From Pseudomonas marginalis (GTDB lineage Bacteria > Pseudomonadota > Gammaproteobacteria > Pseudomonadales > Pseudomonadaceae): a DNA stretch of 64,000 nt. The first letter of the stretch is position 1. Each line of letters begins with the position of its first letter. The stretch is from assembly GCF_024169655.1 (NCBI RefSeq), contig NZ_JALJWV010000001.1, forward strand, positions 4,159,001 through 4,223,000, written 5' to 3'. Positions 23,948 through 32,095 of the stretch are shown in pieces. Both the position numbers and the translations under genes were made by a program. The notes below the pieces were generated by a model. That model was given only the letters and a program-made list of their open reading frames with translations, was not told the origin of the DNA and did no database searches.

Positions 23948-24964
23948 CTAGCGAAATTGCGCGAGGAACCGCAAGTCGTTGTCGAAGAACAGACGCAAGT
24001 CGTTCACGCCGTAACGCAGCATGGCCAGACGCTCAACGCCCATGCCGAAGGCAAAGCCCGAGAACTCTTCCGGGTCGATCCCGGACATGCGCAGCACGTT
24101 GGGGTGAACCATGCCGCAGCCCATTACTTCCAGCCAGCCGGTCTGCTTGCAGACGCGGCAGCCTTTACCGCTGCACATCACGCATTCCATGTCGACTTCG
24201 GCGGAAGGCTCGGTGAACGGGAAGAACGATGGACGGAAACGCACTGCCAGCTCTTTCTCGAAGAACACCCGCAGGAACTCTTCGATGGTGCCTTTGAGGT
24301 CGGCGAAATTGATATCGCGATCGACCAGCAGGCCTTCGACCTGATGGAACATCGGCGAGTGGGTAATATCGGAGTCGCTGCGGTACACACGGCCTGGGCA
24401 GACAATGCGGATCGGCGGCTTGTTCGCTTCCATGGTGCGGACCTGTACCGGCGAGGTATGGGTGCGCAACAGCATGTTTGCGTTGAAATAGAAGGTGTCG
24501 TGCATCGACCGGGCCGGGTGATGGCCTGGGATGTTGAGCGCCTCGAAGTTGTGATAGTCGTCTTCGACCTCAGGGCCTTCGGCGATGCCGTAGCCGATAT
24601 GGGTGAAGAACTGCTCGATACGCTCCAGAGTCCGGGTGATCGGATGCAGACCGCCCGAGGCCTGACCACGGCCAGGCAAGGTCACGTCAATGGACTCGGC
24701 GGCGAGCTTGGCCGCAAGTTCGGCCTCCTCGAGCGACGCCTTTCGCGCATTGAGAACCTCTGTGACACGCTCCTTGGCGACGTTGATCAGCGCACCGACT
24801 TGCGGACGCTCTTCAGCCGGCAAATTCCCCAGGGTCTTCATCACCTGAGTCAATTCACCCTTTTTGCCAAGGTAGTGAACCCGGATTTGCTCCAGGGCAT
24901 TGATATCTTCAGCGCTTTGCACAGCCTCAAGAGCTTGAGCGACGAGCGCGTCCAGGTTTTCCAT
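23948..24964 (-). CDS. pheS: Phenylalanyl-tRNA synthetase alpha subunit
   Basis: The 338-residue protein has an N-terminal coiled coil (about 1-90) and a class II synthetase core. Motif 2 is in the FRxxYFPFTEPS-like region (here FRPSFFPFTEPSAEVDM), and motif 3 is in GMGVERLAMLRYG near the C-terminus. It activates phenylalanine and transfers it to tRNA-Phe with PheT. A strong hairpin lies just upstream of its start codon. Confidence 0.98.
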   Translation of the reverse strand: MENLDALVAQALEAVQSAEDINALEQIRVHYLGKKGELTQVMKTLGNLPAEERPQVGALINVAKERVTEVLNARKASLEEAELAAKLAAESIDVTLPGRGQASGGLHPITRTLERIEQFFTHIGYGIAEGPEVEDDYHNFEALNIPGHHPARSMHDTFYFNANMLLRTHTSPVQVRTMEANKPPIRIVCPGRVYRSDSDITHSPMFHQVEGLLVDRDINFADLKGTIEEFLRVFFEKELAVRFRPSFFPFTEPSAEVDMECVMCSGKGCRVCKQTGWLEVMGCGMVHPNVLRMSGIDPEEFSGFAFGMGVERLAMLRYGVNDLRLFFDNDLRFLAQFR

Positions 24965-24980
24965 GTACAGACTCCAGATA

Positions 24981-25018
24981 CAAAATAGGGGAAGAGCTTG
25001 AAGGCTCTTCCCCTATTT
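24981..25018 (-). terminator. Strong hairpin in the pheST leader (terminator or attenuator)
   Basis: On the minus strand, AAATAGGGGAAGAGC-cttcaa-GCTCTTCCCCTATTTT forms a 15-pair stem between rplT and pheS, 17 bases before the pheS start codon. It can act as the rplT terminator or as an attenuator for pheST. No Phe-rich leader peptide is present in the 55 bases before it, unlike the E. coli pheL arrangement. Confidence 0.75.
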
Positions 25019-25073
25019 ATGACGTTTAACACCTTGGGCCACAGGAGTAGCCCAGGGTGACTGTCGGGGGTAC

Positions 25074-25430
25074 TTAAGCCAAGGTGGCTTTAGCTTTCTC
25101 GACAATCGCAGCAAACGCCGCTTTTTCGTTCACTGCCAGATCAGCCAGAACCTTACGGTCGATCTCAATGGACGCTTTTTTCAGGCCAGCGATGAAACGG
25201 CTGTAGGACAGACCGTTAACACGAGCACCAGCGTTGATACGAGCGATCCACAGAGCGCGGAACTGACGTTTTTTCTGACGGCGGTCACGGTAGGCGTATT
25301 GGCCTGCCTTGATTACCGCTTGTTTGGCAACACGGAATACGCGTGAACGCGCGCCGTAGTAGCCTTTAGCAAGTTTCAGAATTTTTTTGTGACGCTTACG
25401 GGCCATGACGCCACGCTTAACACGAGCCAT
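25074..25430 (-). CDS. rplT: 50S ribosomal protein L20
   Basis: A 118-residue, very basic protein with the L20 N-terminal extension (ARVKRGVMARKRHKKIL). It binds 23S rRNA early in large-subunit assembly. The length is standard. It is the third gene of the infC-rpmI-rplT operon, 30 bases after rpmI. Confidence 0.98.
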   Translation of the reverse strand: MARVKRGVMARKRHKKILKLAKGYYGARSRVFRVAKQAVIKAGQYAYRDRRQKKRQFRALWIARINAGARVNGLSYSRFIAGLKKASIEIDRKVLADLAVNEKAAFAAIVEKAKATLA

Positions 25431-25460
25431 GAGTTACTTCCTCTATTCTTGATCCAAAAA

Positions 25461-25655
25461 TTAACGAAGGCGCAGCATGCGCTCGACTTTTGCCACGTCA
25501 GACGGATGCAGCAAGCTGCTACCGCGCAGTTGACGCTTACGCTTGGTCGACATTTTGGTCAGGATGTGGCTCTTGAAAGCGTGCTTGTGCTTGATACCGT
25601 TAGCAGTTTTCAGAAACCGCTTAGCAGCACCACTTTTAGTCTTCATCTTTGGCAT
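25461..25655 (-). CDS. rpmI: 50S ribosomal protein L35
   Basis: A 64-residue basic protein with typical L35 features (MPKMKTKSGAAKRF start and a KHAFKSHIL-type core). It lies between infC and rplT as in most bacteria. In E. coli the rpmI leader is where L20 represses the operon; I could not trace the same structure here. Confidence 0.98.
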   Translation of the reverse strand: MPKMKTKSGAAKRFLKTANGIKHKHAFKSHILTKMSTKRKRQLRGSSLLHPSDVAKVERMLRLR

Positions 25656-25715
25656 GTTCGGATACTCCGCATTCAGTTGATAAACATAATCAGAAGGCCT
25701 GCCGTGCCCTATTGA

Positions 25716-26267
25716 TTACTTCTTCTTTTTCGGGGCGATGACCATGATCAGTTGGCGTCCTTCCATCTTAGGATGCTGTTCGACCGAACCGTACTCGAGC
25801 AGGTCAGCTTCAACCCGCTTGAGGAGTTCCATCCCCAGCTCCTGGTGGGCCATCTCACGGCCGCGGAATCGCAAGGATACCTTGGCCCTGTCCCCATCAC
25901 TCAGGAAACGTACCAGGTTGCGCAGTTTTACCTGGTAATCCCCTTCCTCCGTCCCTGGACGAAACTTGATTTCTTTAACCTGGATCTGCTTCTGGTTTTT
26001 CTTGGCAGCGGCAATCTGCTTCTTCTTCTCGAAGATCGATTTGCCGTAGTCCATCAGCTTGCAGACAGGCGGTACAGCATCGGCGGAAATCTCCACCAAA
26101 TCGAGCTTGGCTTCTTCAGCCTTAAGAAGCGCGTCTTCAATTGACACAATCCCAAGCTGCTCACCCTCAGCCCCAATTAACCGAACCTCGCGTGCCGAGA
26201 TATTCTCGTTGATCGGGGCTTTCGGTGCAGCTCGTTTATCTTGTCTCATTTCACGCTTAATAATAAT
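25716..26267 (-). CDS. infC: Translation initiation factor IF-3
   Basis: IF-3 binds the 30S subunit and checks the start codon. The N-domain (to about residue 80), basic linker (KKKQIAAAKKNQK) and C-domain with RFRGREMAHQELG are all present. The start is taken at ATT: three consecutive ATT codons (26267-26259) precede the in-frame ATG at 26249. infC is known for its rare AUU start, by which IF-3 represses its own translation. The start at 26267 gives 183 residues, the usual Pseudomonas length, and overlaps the thrS stop. A GGAG at 26273-26270 would suit the second or third ATT better, so the exact start is uncertain by two codons. Confidence 0.93.
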   Translation of the reverse strand: MIIKREMRQDKRAAPKAPINENISAREVRLIGAEGEQLGIVSIEDALLKAEEAKLDLVEISADAVPPVCKLMDYGKSIFEKKKQIAAAKKNQKQIQVKEIKFRPGTEEGDYQVKLRNLVRFLSDGDRAKVSLRFRGREMAHQELGMELLKRVEADLLEYGSVEQHPKMEGRQLIMVIAPKKKK

Positions 26268-28189
26268 TACTCCGAATCTGGGCGACCACGCCGGGAAACC
26301 GCTTGCGCGAGGAACTCAGCGAACTGGGCGACGGGCATCGAGCCCAGGTCAGCACCTTCACGAGTACGCACAGCGACAGTCTGCATCTCGACTTCCCGAT
26401 CTCCGATAACCAAAAGATAGGGAACCTTGAGCAAAGTATGCTCGCGGATTTTAAAGCCGATCTTTTCATTTCTCAAGTCGGACTTGGCACGAAATCCGCT
26501 TTCGTTGAGAGTTTTTTCAACTTCAGCAGCAAAATCGGCCTGTTTATCAGTGATATTCATGATCACTGCCTGGGTCGGAGCCAACCACGCGGGGAATGCG
26601 CCCTCGTAGTGCTCGATCAGGATACCGACGAACCGTTCGAACGAGCCGAGGATCGCCCGGTGCAACATAACCGGGTGTTTACGGCTGTTGTCTTCGGAGA
26701 CGTATTCGGCTCCCAGACGGATCGGCAGGTTAAAATCGAGCTGCAAAGTACCACATTGCCAGACACGACCAAGACAATCTTTCAACGAGAACTCGATTTT
26801 CGGGCCGTAGAAGGCGCCCTCACCCGGCTGCAGATCATACGCAAGGCCCGCGCTGTCTAGCGCGGCGGCCAGTGCCGCTTCGGCGCGATCCCACAGTTCA
26901 TCGGAACCGACGCGTTTTTCCGGACGAGTGGACAGCTTCATTTCGACTTCGGTAAAGCCGAAGTCGCGATAAACGTCCATGGTCAGCTTGATGAACGCAG
27001 CGGATTCGGCCTGCATCTGCTCTTCGGTGCAGAAGATGTGGGCGTCGTCCTGAGTGAAGCCGCGCACGCGCATGATGCCGTGCAGCGCACCCGACGGCTC
27101 GTTACGGTGGCAGGCACCGAACTCGGCCAGGCGCATCGGCAACTCGCGGTAGCTCTTCAAGCCCTGGTTGAACACCTGCACGTGGCATGGGCAGTTCATC
27201 GGCTTGATGGCGTAGTCGCGGTTTTCCGACTGGGTAGTGAACATGTTGTCGGCGTAGTTGGCCCAGTGCCCGGATTTCTCCCACAGGCTGCGGTCAACGA
27301 CCTGGGGAGTCTTGATCTCCAGGTAGCCGTTTTCGCGCTGAACCTTGCGCATGTACTGCTCAAGCACTTGGTACAGGGTCCAGCCGTTCGGGTGCCAGAA
27401 CACCATGCCCGGCGCTTCTTCCTGAAGGTGGAACAGGTTCAGGCGCTTACCGATCTTGCGGTGGTCGCGCTTCTCGGCTTCTTCGATGCGCTGGACGTAG
27501 GCGGCCAACTGCTTCTTGTCAGCCCAGGCCGTGCCGTAGATGCGCTGCAACTGCTCGTTCTTCGCGTCGCCGCGCCAGTAGGCGCCGGACAGCTTGGTCA
27601 ACTTGAACGACTTGAGGAAGCGCGTGTTCGGCACGTGCGGGCCACGGCACATGTCGACGTATTCTTCGTGGTAGTACAGGCCCATGGCCTGCTCGTCCGG
27701 CATGTCTTCCACCAGGCGCAGCTTGTAGTCTTCGCCACGGGCGGTGAACACGTCGATCACTTCGGCGCGCGGCGTGACTTTCTTGATCACGTCGTAATCT
27801 TTTTCGATCAGCGCGTGCATGCGCTGTTCGATCGCAGCCAAGTCGTCCGGAGTAAAAGGACGCTCGTAGGCGATGTCGTAATAAAAGCCTTCGTCAATGA
27901 CCGGACCGATCACCATTTTCGCCGTCGGGTACAGCTGCTTGACCGCGTGGCCAATCAGGTGCGCGCAAGAGTGGCGAATGATCTCCAGCCCCTCTTGATC
28001 CTTGGGCGTGATGATTTGCAGGCTGGCATCGGCGGTGATCAGGTCGCTGGCGTCGACCAGCTTGCCGTCGACCTTGCCGGCCACGGTGGCTTTGGCCAAG
28101 CCGGCACCAATAGATGCGGCGACCTCGGCTACGGAAACCGAATGATCGAATGAACGTTGACTGCCGTCGGGAAGAGTAATAGTTGGCAT
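26267..28189 (-). CDS. thrS: Threonyl-tRNA synthetase
   Basis: The 640-residue enzyme has an N-terminal TGS domain (about 1-61), an HxxxH-containing editing domain, the class II catalytic core with zinc ligands (including MNCPCH near 334) and a C-terminal anticodon-binding domain. It charges tRNA-Thr and clears mischarged Ser. The ATG at 28189 has AGGAGG 6 bases upstream and is preferred to an upstream in-frame start at 28222. It heads the thrS-infC-rpmI-rplT-pheST-ihfA cluster. Confidence 0.98.
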   Translation of the reverse strand: MPTITLPDGSQRSFDHSVSVAEVAASIGAGLAKATVAGKVDGKLVDASDLITADASLQIITPKDQEGLEIIRHSCAHLIGHAVKQLYPTAKMVIGPVIDEGFYYDIAYERPFTPDDLAAIEQRMHALIEKDYDVIKKVTPRAEVIDVFTARGEDYKLRLVEDMPDEQAMGLYYHEEYVDMCRGPHVPNTRFLKSFKLTKLSGAYWRGDAKNEQLQRIYGTAWADKKQLAAYVQRIEEAEKRDHRKIGKRLNLFHLQEEAPGMVFWHPNGWTLYQVLEQYMRKVQRENGYLEIKTPQVVDRSLWEKSGHWANYADNMFTTQSENRDYAIKPMNCPCHVQVFNQGLKSYRELPMRLAEFGACHRNEPSGALHGIMRVRGFTQDDAHIFCTEEQMQAESAAFIKLTMDVYRDFGFTEVEMKLSTRPEKRVGSDELWDRAEAALAAALDSAGLAYDLQPGEGAFYGPKIEFSLKDCLGRVWQCGTLQLDFNLPIRLGAEYVSEDNSRKHPVMLHRAILGSFERFVGILIEHYEGAFPAWLAPTQAVIMNITDKQADFAAEVEKTLNESGFRAKSDLRNEKIGFKIREHTLLKVPYLLVIGDREVEMQTVAVRTREGADLGSMPVAQFAEFLAQAVSRRGRPDSE

Positions 28190-28555
28190 GGCGCCTCCTC
28201 TCCTAGTGGTGACCCCTACCAAAGGTCACGTGGGTTGGGATGAGCCAGTACAAGATCCAATACCAGGCCGTTCAGTGATGAACGCCTGCCTTACAGCGGC
28301 AGGAGCCTTTCGGCCAACCGATGATCGAACCAGAGTGACTGGAGTGGAAAAAAAGGAACATGGCAAGGCGGCATTTGGCGCGCCCGGAAATAGCCAAGCG
28401 CAAGATGCTAGCACAGATGAACGGTCATCGCGCCCGCAGCGCCGCAGGTAATAACAAATTCCCGTCTTTATAGGGGAAAAAGTGAACTTGAGCTGTACGC
28501 CGGCCCTCAAATCCATCGAGAATCGCCGTTCGTCCTCACGACTTTGGAGCATTTA
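28190..28555. other. Divergent intergenic region, thrS leader
   Basis: The 366 bases must carry the thrS promoter and that of the plus-strand small protein. A CTGCC-type inverted repeat lies near 28288-28305. In E. coli ThrRS represses its own mRNA through tRNA-like leader hairpins; no such pair was recognised here. Confidence 0.4.
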
Positions 28556-28870
28556 ATGATGCGTTTTTCCTCAACTTTTGCGCTTGCAGCATCCCTTACC
28601 CTTATCTCCCTTGGCGCACACGCAGCAGCCCCTTCGAACTGGCCTGCGGGCGCCAGGGACGCGTTCGTTAAAGACTGCAGCTCAGCCGCCAGCCAGAACG
28701 TGGACATCAAAACCGCCAAAGCACACTGCGAATGCGGCGCCGACAAGATCAATGCCGAATTGAGCACCGCGGAAATCAAGGAACTCATGACGAACCAGAA
28801 CGCGAGCCAGGCGCTAAAAAACAAAGCGGTCGCGGCGATTTCGTCCTGCAAAGTCGTGAAGAAAAACTAA
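28556..28870 (+). CDS. Small secreted Cys-containing protein
   Basis: About 104 residues. The N-terminus has a clear Sec signal peptide (basic start, hydrophobic core, AHA-AAP cleavage region near residue 23). The mature part is helical with four Cys (CSS, HCECG and SCK), likely paired in the periplasm. GGAG lies 7 bases before the ATG at 28556; a second ATG follows at once. Function unknown; it stands alone between thrS and the cold-shock gene. Confidence 0.75.
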   Translation: MMRFSSTFALAASLTLISLGAHAAAPSNWPAGARDAFVKDCSSAASQNVDIKTAKAHCECGADKINAELSTAEIKELMTNQNASQALKNKAVAAISSCKVVKKN

Positions 28871-28981
28871 GAATCACCGCGATTCGGATGGCAGTTTTTC
28901 AGTAAAAACCCTCTTAAAACTGCCATTTCGCACAAATTACGCAGCTTTTACGGCTTTTTTTACCAGTTGATATTTCGTGCA

Positions 28982-29003
28982 GAAGCCCCGTAGATCGGGG
29001 CTT
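28982..29003 (+). terminator. Hairpin terminator
   Basis: AAGCCCCG-tagat-CGGGGCTTTC forms an 8-pair stem followed by a short T run, about 110 bases after the small secreted protein gene. Confidence 0.6.
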
Positions 29004-29159
29004 TCAGCCCACCGAAGGACTAAACCCAAGGCTATTGATTAGCAAACAGTGCCTTGGGGGGGCTCCCAAGCCGAACATTTCGACTATGATAGCCCAGTGT
29101 GCCCAGTTGGCCTGAGCAGCACAGCACTACTGAAAATATATGTTTCTTGGAGATACACC

Positions 29160-29372
29160 ATGTCTAATCGCCAAACCGGCACCGTTAAATGGTTCAACGA
29201 TGAAAAAGGCTTCGGCTTCATCACTCCTCAAGGTGGCGGTGACGACCTGTTCGTACACTTCAAAGCTATCGAAAGCGACGGTTTCAAAAGCCTGAAAGAA
29301 GGCCAAACCGTTTCCTTCGTGGCTGAGAAAGGCCAAAAGGGTATGCAAGCTGCACAGGTTCGCGGCGAGTAA
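29160..29372 (+). CDS. Cold-shock-domain protein (CspA family)
   Basis: A 70-residue single cold-shock domain with RNP1 KGFGFI (about 20-25) and RNP2 LFVHF (about 36-40). These proteins bind single-stranded RNA or DNA and act as RNA chaperones. The start at 29160 has TTGGAGA upstream; the longer open frame from 29049 is leader. Inverted repeats in that leader (CCCAAGGC near 29026 and GCCTTGGG near 29051) may matter for temperature control, as in other csp mRNAs. A strong terminator follows. Confidence 0.95.
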   Translation: MSNRQTGTVKWFNDEKGFGFITPQGGGDDLFVHFKAIESDGFKSLKEGQTVSFVAEKGQKGMQAAQVRGE

Positions 29373-29386
29373 TTCTCCGCTGAGCT

Positions 29387-29417
29387 AAAAAAACCCCGTC
29401 CATGTGACGGGGTTTTT
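29387..29417. terminator. Bidirectional terminator after the cold-shock gene
   Basis: AAAAAACCCCGTC-catgt-GACGGGGTTTTTT: an 8-pair GC-rich stem with A and T runs on both sides. It can serve the plus-strand csp gene and the convergent I78 inhibitor gene. Confidence 0.9.
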
Positions 29418-29444
29418 TATGGGCGCTGCAAAAGCCTGTGGCTA

Positions 29445-29765
29445 TCAGCCGCAATTGACCCGGGTGATCACCAGATTGTCGTCGGTGTTCAGGTTCAGGC
29501 GGTCGGAACGGTATTCCAGGGTGATCATATCGTTAGGCTTGAGAATTCGGGCGTTCTGCGCACCGGCACGGGTACGCGCCTGCTCCAGCAACTGGGGCGA
29601 GGCTTTCTGGCCGATCGTGAACTCGGCGGCCTTCGCCTCACAGCGGCTATGACCGGCATCGGTCACGGCGGCGTCTTTGGCTGGCTCAGAGGTACCCGGG
29701 GTGCTGCAACCCGCCAACGCGAGTGCCGCCAACAAAGTACCGAATGATGCGAGCTTCCAAGGCAT
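29445..29765 (-). CDS. I78-family peptidase inhibitor lipoprotein
   Basis: A 106-residue protein with a lipobox (LALAGC, Cys20), so probably a lipoprotein. The mature part matches the I78 inhibitor pattern: two Cys (CEAKAAEF and the terminal NCG) and the TLEYRSDRLNLNTDDNLVI core. I78 proteins are small periplasmic inhibitors of serine proteases. It is transcribed alone. Confidence 0.85.
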   Translation of the reverse strand: MPWKLASFGTLLAALALAGCSTPGTSEPAKDAAVTDAGHSRCEAKAAEFTIGQKASPQLLEQARTRAGAQNARILKPNDMITLEYRSDRLNLNTDDNLVITRVNCG

Positions 29766-29909
29766 GAAGCCTCCTATGATAAAAAATGGACAGAGATCGT
29801 GCGACAGCAGTCAGGCGGATTGGTTTCAAGACGTAAATCGCCCGCTGGCAAGTCTGCCTGACTCAGGACAAGCATTCGCCCGGTCAATCGTCACCAGATA
29901 TGAACGAAT

Positions 29910-30293
29910 TCAGTAGATATCGATGTAGTCAAACGGCGGTTTTGGCCAATTCTGTTTCAACGCATTGAAAATCTGCGTGACCCAGACCTCATCGCTGGCG
30001 GCCACATTTCCGACGTAACCGGAGCCCTTGGCCCAGGTTTCCAGGCGAAACAGCAACCCATCGATATCGACTCCCCCGACGGCCTGGCCGGAGGAGATGT
30101 AGGCAATACCGGCCCTGGTGACTCGCAATTGGGTGTGTTCATCGTCGCTGGCACTGGCGAGCAGTTGGCGCACGGCGCTCAGTGTCAGGTTCTCGGGGTT
30201 GTTCAAGTCGATCTGCACGCGGCGTTCCCCGGCAATTAAAACAGGCTGACAGTGTCGCACACGGCCGGCCCCATTCCGAAGTACCTCATGCAT
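29910..30293 (-). CDS. Conserved-type protein of unknown function
   Basis: About 127 residues from the ATG at 30293 (an upstream frame start at 30344 is less likely). No signal peptide or membrane segment is visible. The sequence is mixed alpha/beta-like, with a C-terminal region rich in Trp, Pro and Tyr. It is a lone gene, divergent from the small protein at 30390. No function can be proposed. Confidence 0.6.
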   Translation of the reverse strand: MHEVLRNGAGRVRHCQPVLIAGERRVQIDLNNPENLTLSAVRQLLASASDDEHTQLRVTRAGIAYISSGQAVGGVDIDGLLFRLETWAKGSGYVGNVAASDEVWVTQIFNALKQNWPKPPFDYIDIY

Positions 30294-30389
30294 AAGTAGC
30301 AGTGCCAAATGCCGTACAAAATGCTTAACTGCCGGAGTAAGCACCGCGTTTTAGCGCATTACCCCGTACTTCCTGCTCGCGAGTCCCCC

Positions 30390-30602
30390 ATGACCACCGT
30401 AACGCTCCAAGCCGACATCAAAGCCAAGTGGCCCCAAGGGCAGAGCTCCTACAGCCCCGGAAGCCCGGAAGAATTGGCGATCATCGGTATCGACCTGCTG
30501 GTCAAGGAGTTGGGCACCCAGGCCGCACAAGCGTTCATTGGCCAGGTTTTCGAGAAATACCCGGCCAATCACATGGGCGCACACAACCCCGGGCGCGAAT
30601 AA
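30390..30602 (+). CDS. Small hypothetical protein
   Basis: A 70-residue soluble protein starting MTTVTLQADI and ending PANHMGAHNPGRE. The open frame extends upstream to 30309, but the start at 30390 fits the composition better. Function unknown. A GC-rich inverted repeat (about 30606-30628) lies between it and the convergent nucleoside hydrolase gene. Confidence 0.6.
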   Translation: MTTVTLQADIKAKWPQGQSSYSPGSPEELAIIGIDLLVKELGTQAAQAFIGQVFEKYPANHMGAHNPGRE

Positions 30603-30635
30603 GAACCGGCCGGCGAGCGCCGACCGGCAATCACC

Positions 30636-31664
30636 TTACTTCAGGCGCGCCAGGCGCTCGGTCAGCAGATCGAAAAAGCCCTGGGCGTCGCCATTCTCAA
30701 CCCAGAACACATTCTTTTCCTGCTTCAGGCCGTCATACCAATCGACGATGGTCTGGCCAAAGGTCGGTCCTTCGCGGCTGTCCACCACCATATTGGCCTG
30801 ACGCCCACTGAACAACGACGGTTTGAGCAGGTACGCGATGACCGTAGCGTCGTGCACCGGGCCGCCAGGAATGCCGTAGTGCTCCATATCGCCCTTTACG
30901 TATTCATTGAGAATATCGCCGACGACTTTGCTCGCATTGTTCTTGATGTCGGCGATTTTCTTCAGGCGCGCCTCACTGGTCAGCACCTTGTGGGTCACGT
31001 CCAACGGCAGATAGGTCAGCTTGACGCCGCTCTTGAGCACAATTTCGGCTGCGACCGGGTCGGCGAACAGGTTGAACTCGGCCACCGGTGTGATATTGCC
31101 GCCATTGAAGTGCGCGCCGCCCATCACCACCACTTCCTTGATACCTTGGGTGATTTCAGGCGCCTGGGTCAGCGCCAGCGCCAGGTTGGTCTGCGGGCCA
31201 AGCATGGCGATGGTGATGCTGTGGGGCTTGGCGGTGCTCAGGGTCTTGATCAGGTAATCAACGGCATTGCCTTCGGCCAGGCCTTTTTTCGGCTCGTGTA
31301 CGGCGACACCGGAGATGCCCTCCTTGCCGTGGATATTTTCGGCGTAGATCGGCGTGCGCAGCAGCGGCTTCGGCGCGCCCGCGTACACGGGGATCTCCTC
31401 ACGCCCTGCCCACTCACGGGCCAGGCGCGCGTTACGCGAAGTCTTGTCCAGGCGCACATTGCCGGCGACGGTGGTCAGCGCCCGAATGTTCAACTCCTCC
31501 GGGGAAGCCATCGCAAACAGCAAGGCCACTACATCGTCGGCACCTGGGTCGGTGTCGATGATCAGGTCGATTTTTTCCGCCGCTTGGGCGCTCGCTGCGG
31601 TGAGTGCGGACAAAAGCAGAACACTCCGGAACAGATTTTTCAGGGTTGGAAGACGCCGTTGCAT
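30636..31664 (-). CDS. Secreted nucleoside hydrolase, last gene of the ribose operon
   Basis: The 342-residue protein is an inosine-uridine-type nucleoside hydrolase: DTDPGADD at residues 37-44 is the calcium-binding signature. These enzymes cut nucleosides into base and ribose. Unlike cytoplasmic Rih enzymes, it has a signal peptide (about 1-28, ending ASAQAAE), which places it in the periplasm. The start at 31664 has AAGGAG upstream. It follows rbsD by 26 bases. The likely job is to free ribose from outside nucleosides for RbsABC uptake. Confidence 0.9.
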   Translation of the reverse strand: MQRRLPTLKNLFRSVLLLSALTAASAQAAEKIDLIIDTDPGADDVVALLFAMASPEELNIRALTTVAGNVRLDKTSRNARLAREWAGREEIPVYAGAPKPLLRTPIYAENIHGKEGISGVAVHEPKKGLAEGNAVDYLIKTLSTAKPHSITIAMLGPQTNLALALTQAPEITQGIKEVVVMGGAHFNGGNITPVAEFNLFADPVAAEIVLKSGVKLTYLPLDVTHKVLTSEARLKKIADIKNNASKVVGDILNEYVKGDMEHYGIPGGPVHDATVIAYLLKPSLFSGRQANMVVDSREGPTFGQTIVDWYDGLKQEKNVFWVENGDAQGFFDLLTERLARLK

Positions 31665-31690
31665 AAAACACTCCTTGTCGTTGGGGAACT

Positions 31691-32095
31691 CTAGAACGTT
31701 ACGCCGGACACCAGCGCGATATTGCAATAAGGCTGGCACTCGCCCGTGCGGACAATGGCACGCGCACCGCGACTCAATTGCTTGAAGGCTTCATGGCTGA
31801 CCAGACGCCGCTCGCCGAGCGCCGCCTGGTCGGTCAGGGCGTTGAGCGCACTGAGTGCCGGCGGTTGCTTGAGCAGGATTTCTTCTGCCAGCACATGGTT
31901 TTCCACCTGCATTTCACTGAGCACAACGCGCAAGGTGCTGATGAAGTCGGGAATGCCCTGGGTCAGTGCCAGGTCGATCAACTCGACACCCGGCGGCACG
32001 GGCAGGCCCGCATCACCGATAACCAGGATGTCGCCATGACCAAGGGAGGCGATCAGGCGTGACAGGGCAATATTGAGCAGCGGTGTCTTTTTCAT
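31691..32095 (-). CDS. rbsD: D-ribose pyranase
   Basis: A 134-residue protein of the RbsD/FucU fold that speeds conversion of beta-ribopyranose to ribofuranose, the form RbsK uses. The family N-terminus (ALSRLIASLGHGDILVIGDA) with its active-site His is present. It overlaps rbsK by 4 bases. Confidence 0.96.
   Translation of the reverse strand: MKKTPLLNIALSRLIASLGHGDILVIGDAGLPVPPGVELIDLALTQGIPDFISTLRVVLSEMQVENHVLAEEILLKQPPALSALNALTDQAALGERRLVSHEAFKQLSRGARAIVRTGECQPYCNIALVSGVTF

Noticed and set aside
21933..23951. 672-codon plus-strand ORF opposite pheT
   Set aside because: Antisense shadow of pheT in a GC-rich genome; Gln/His/Ala-rich composition, no homology expected.
27038..28153. 371-codon plus-strand ORF opposite thrS
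   Set aside because: Antisense shadow of a universal gene.
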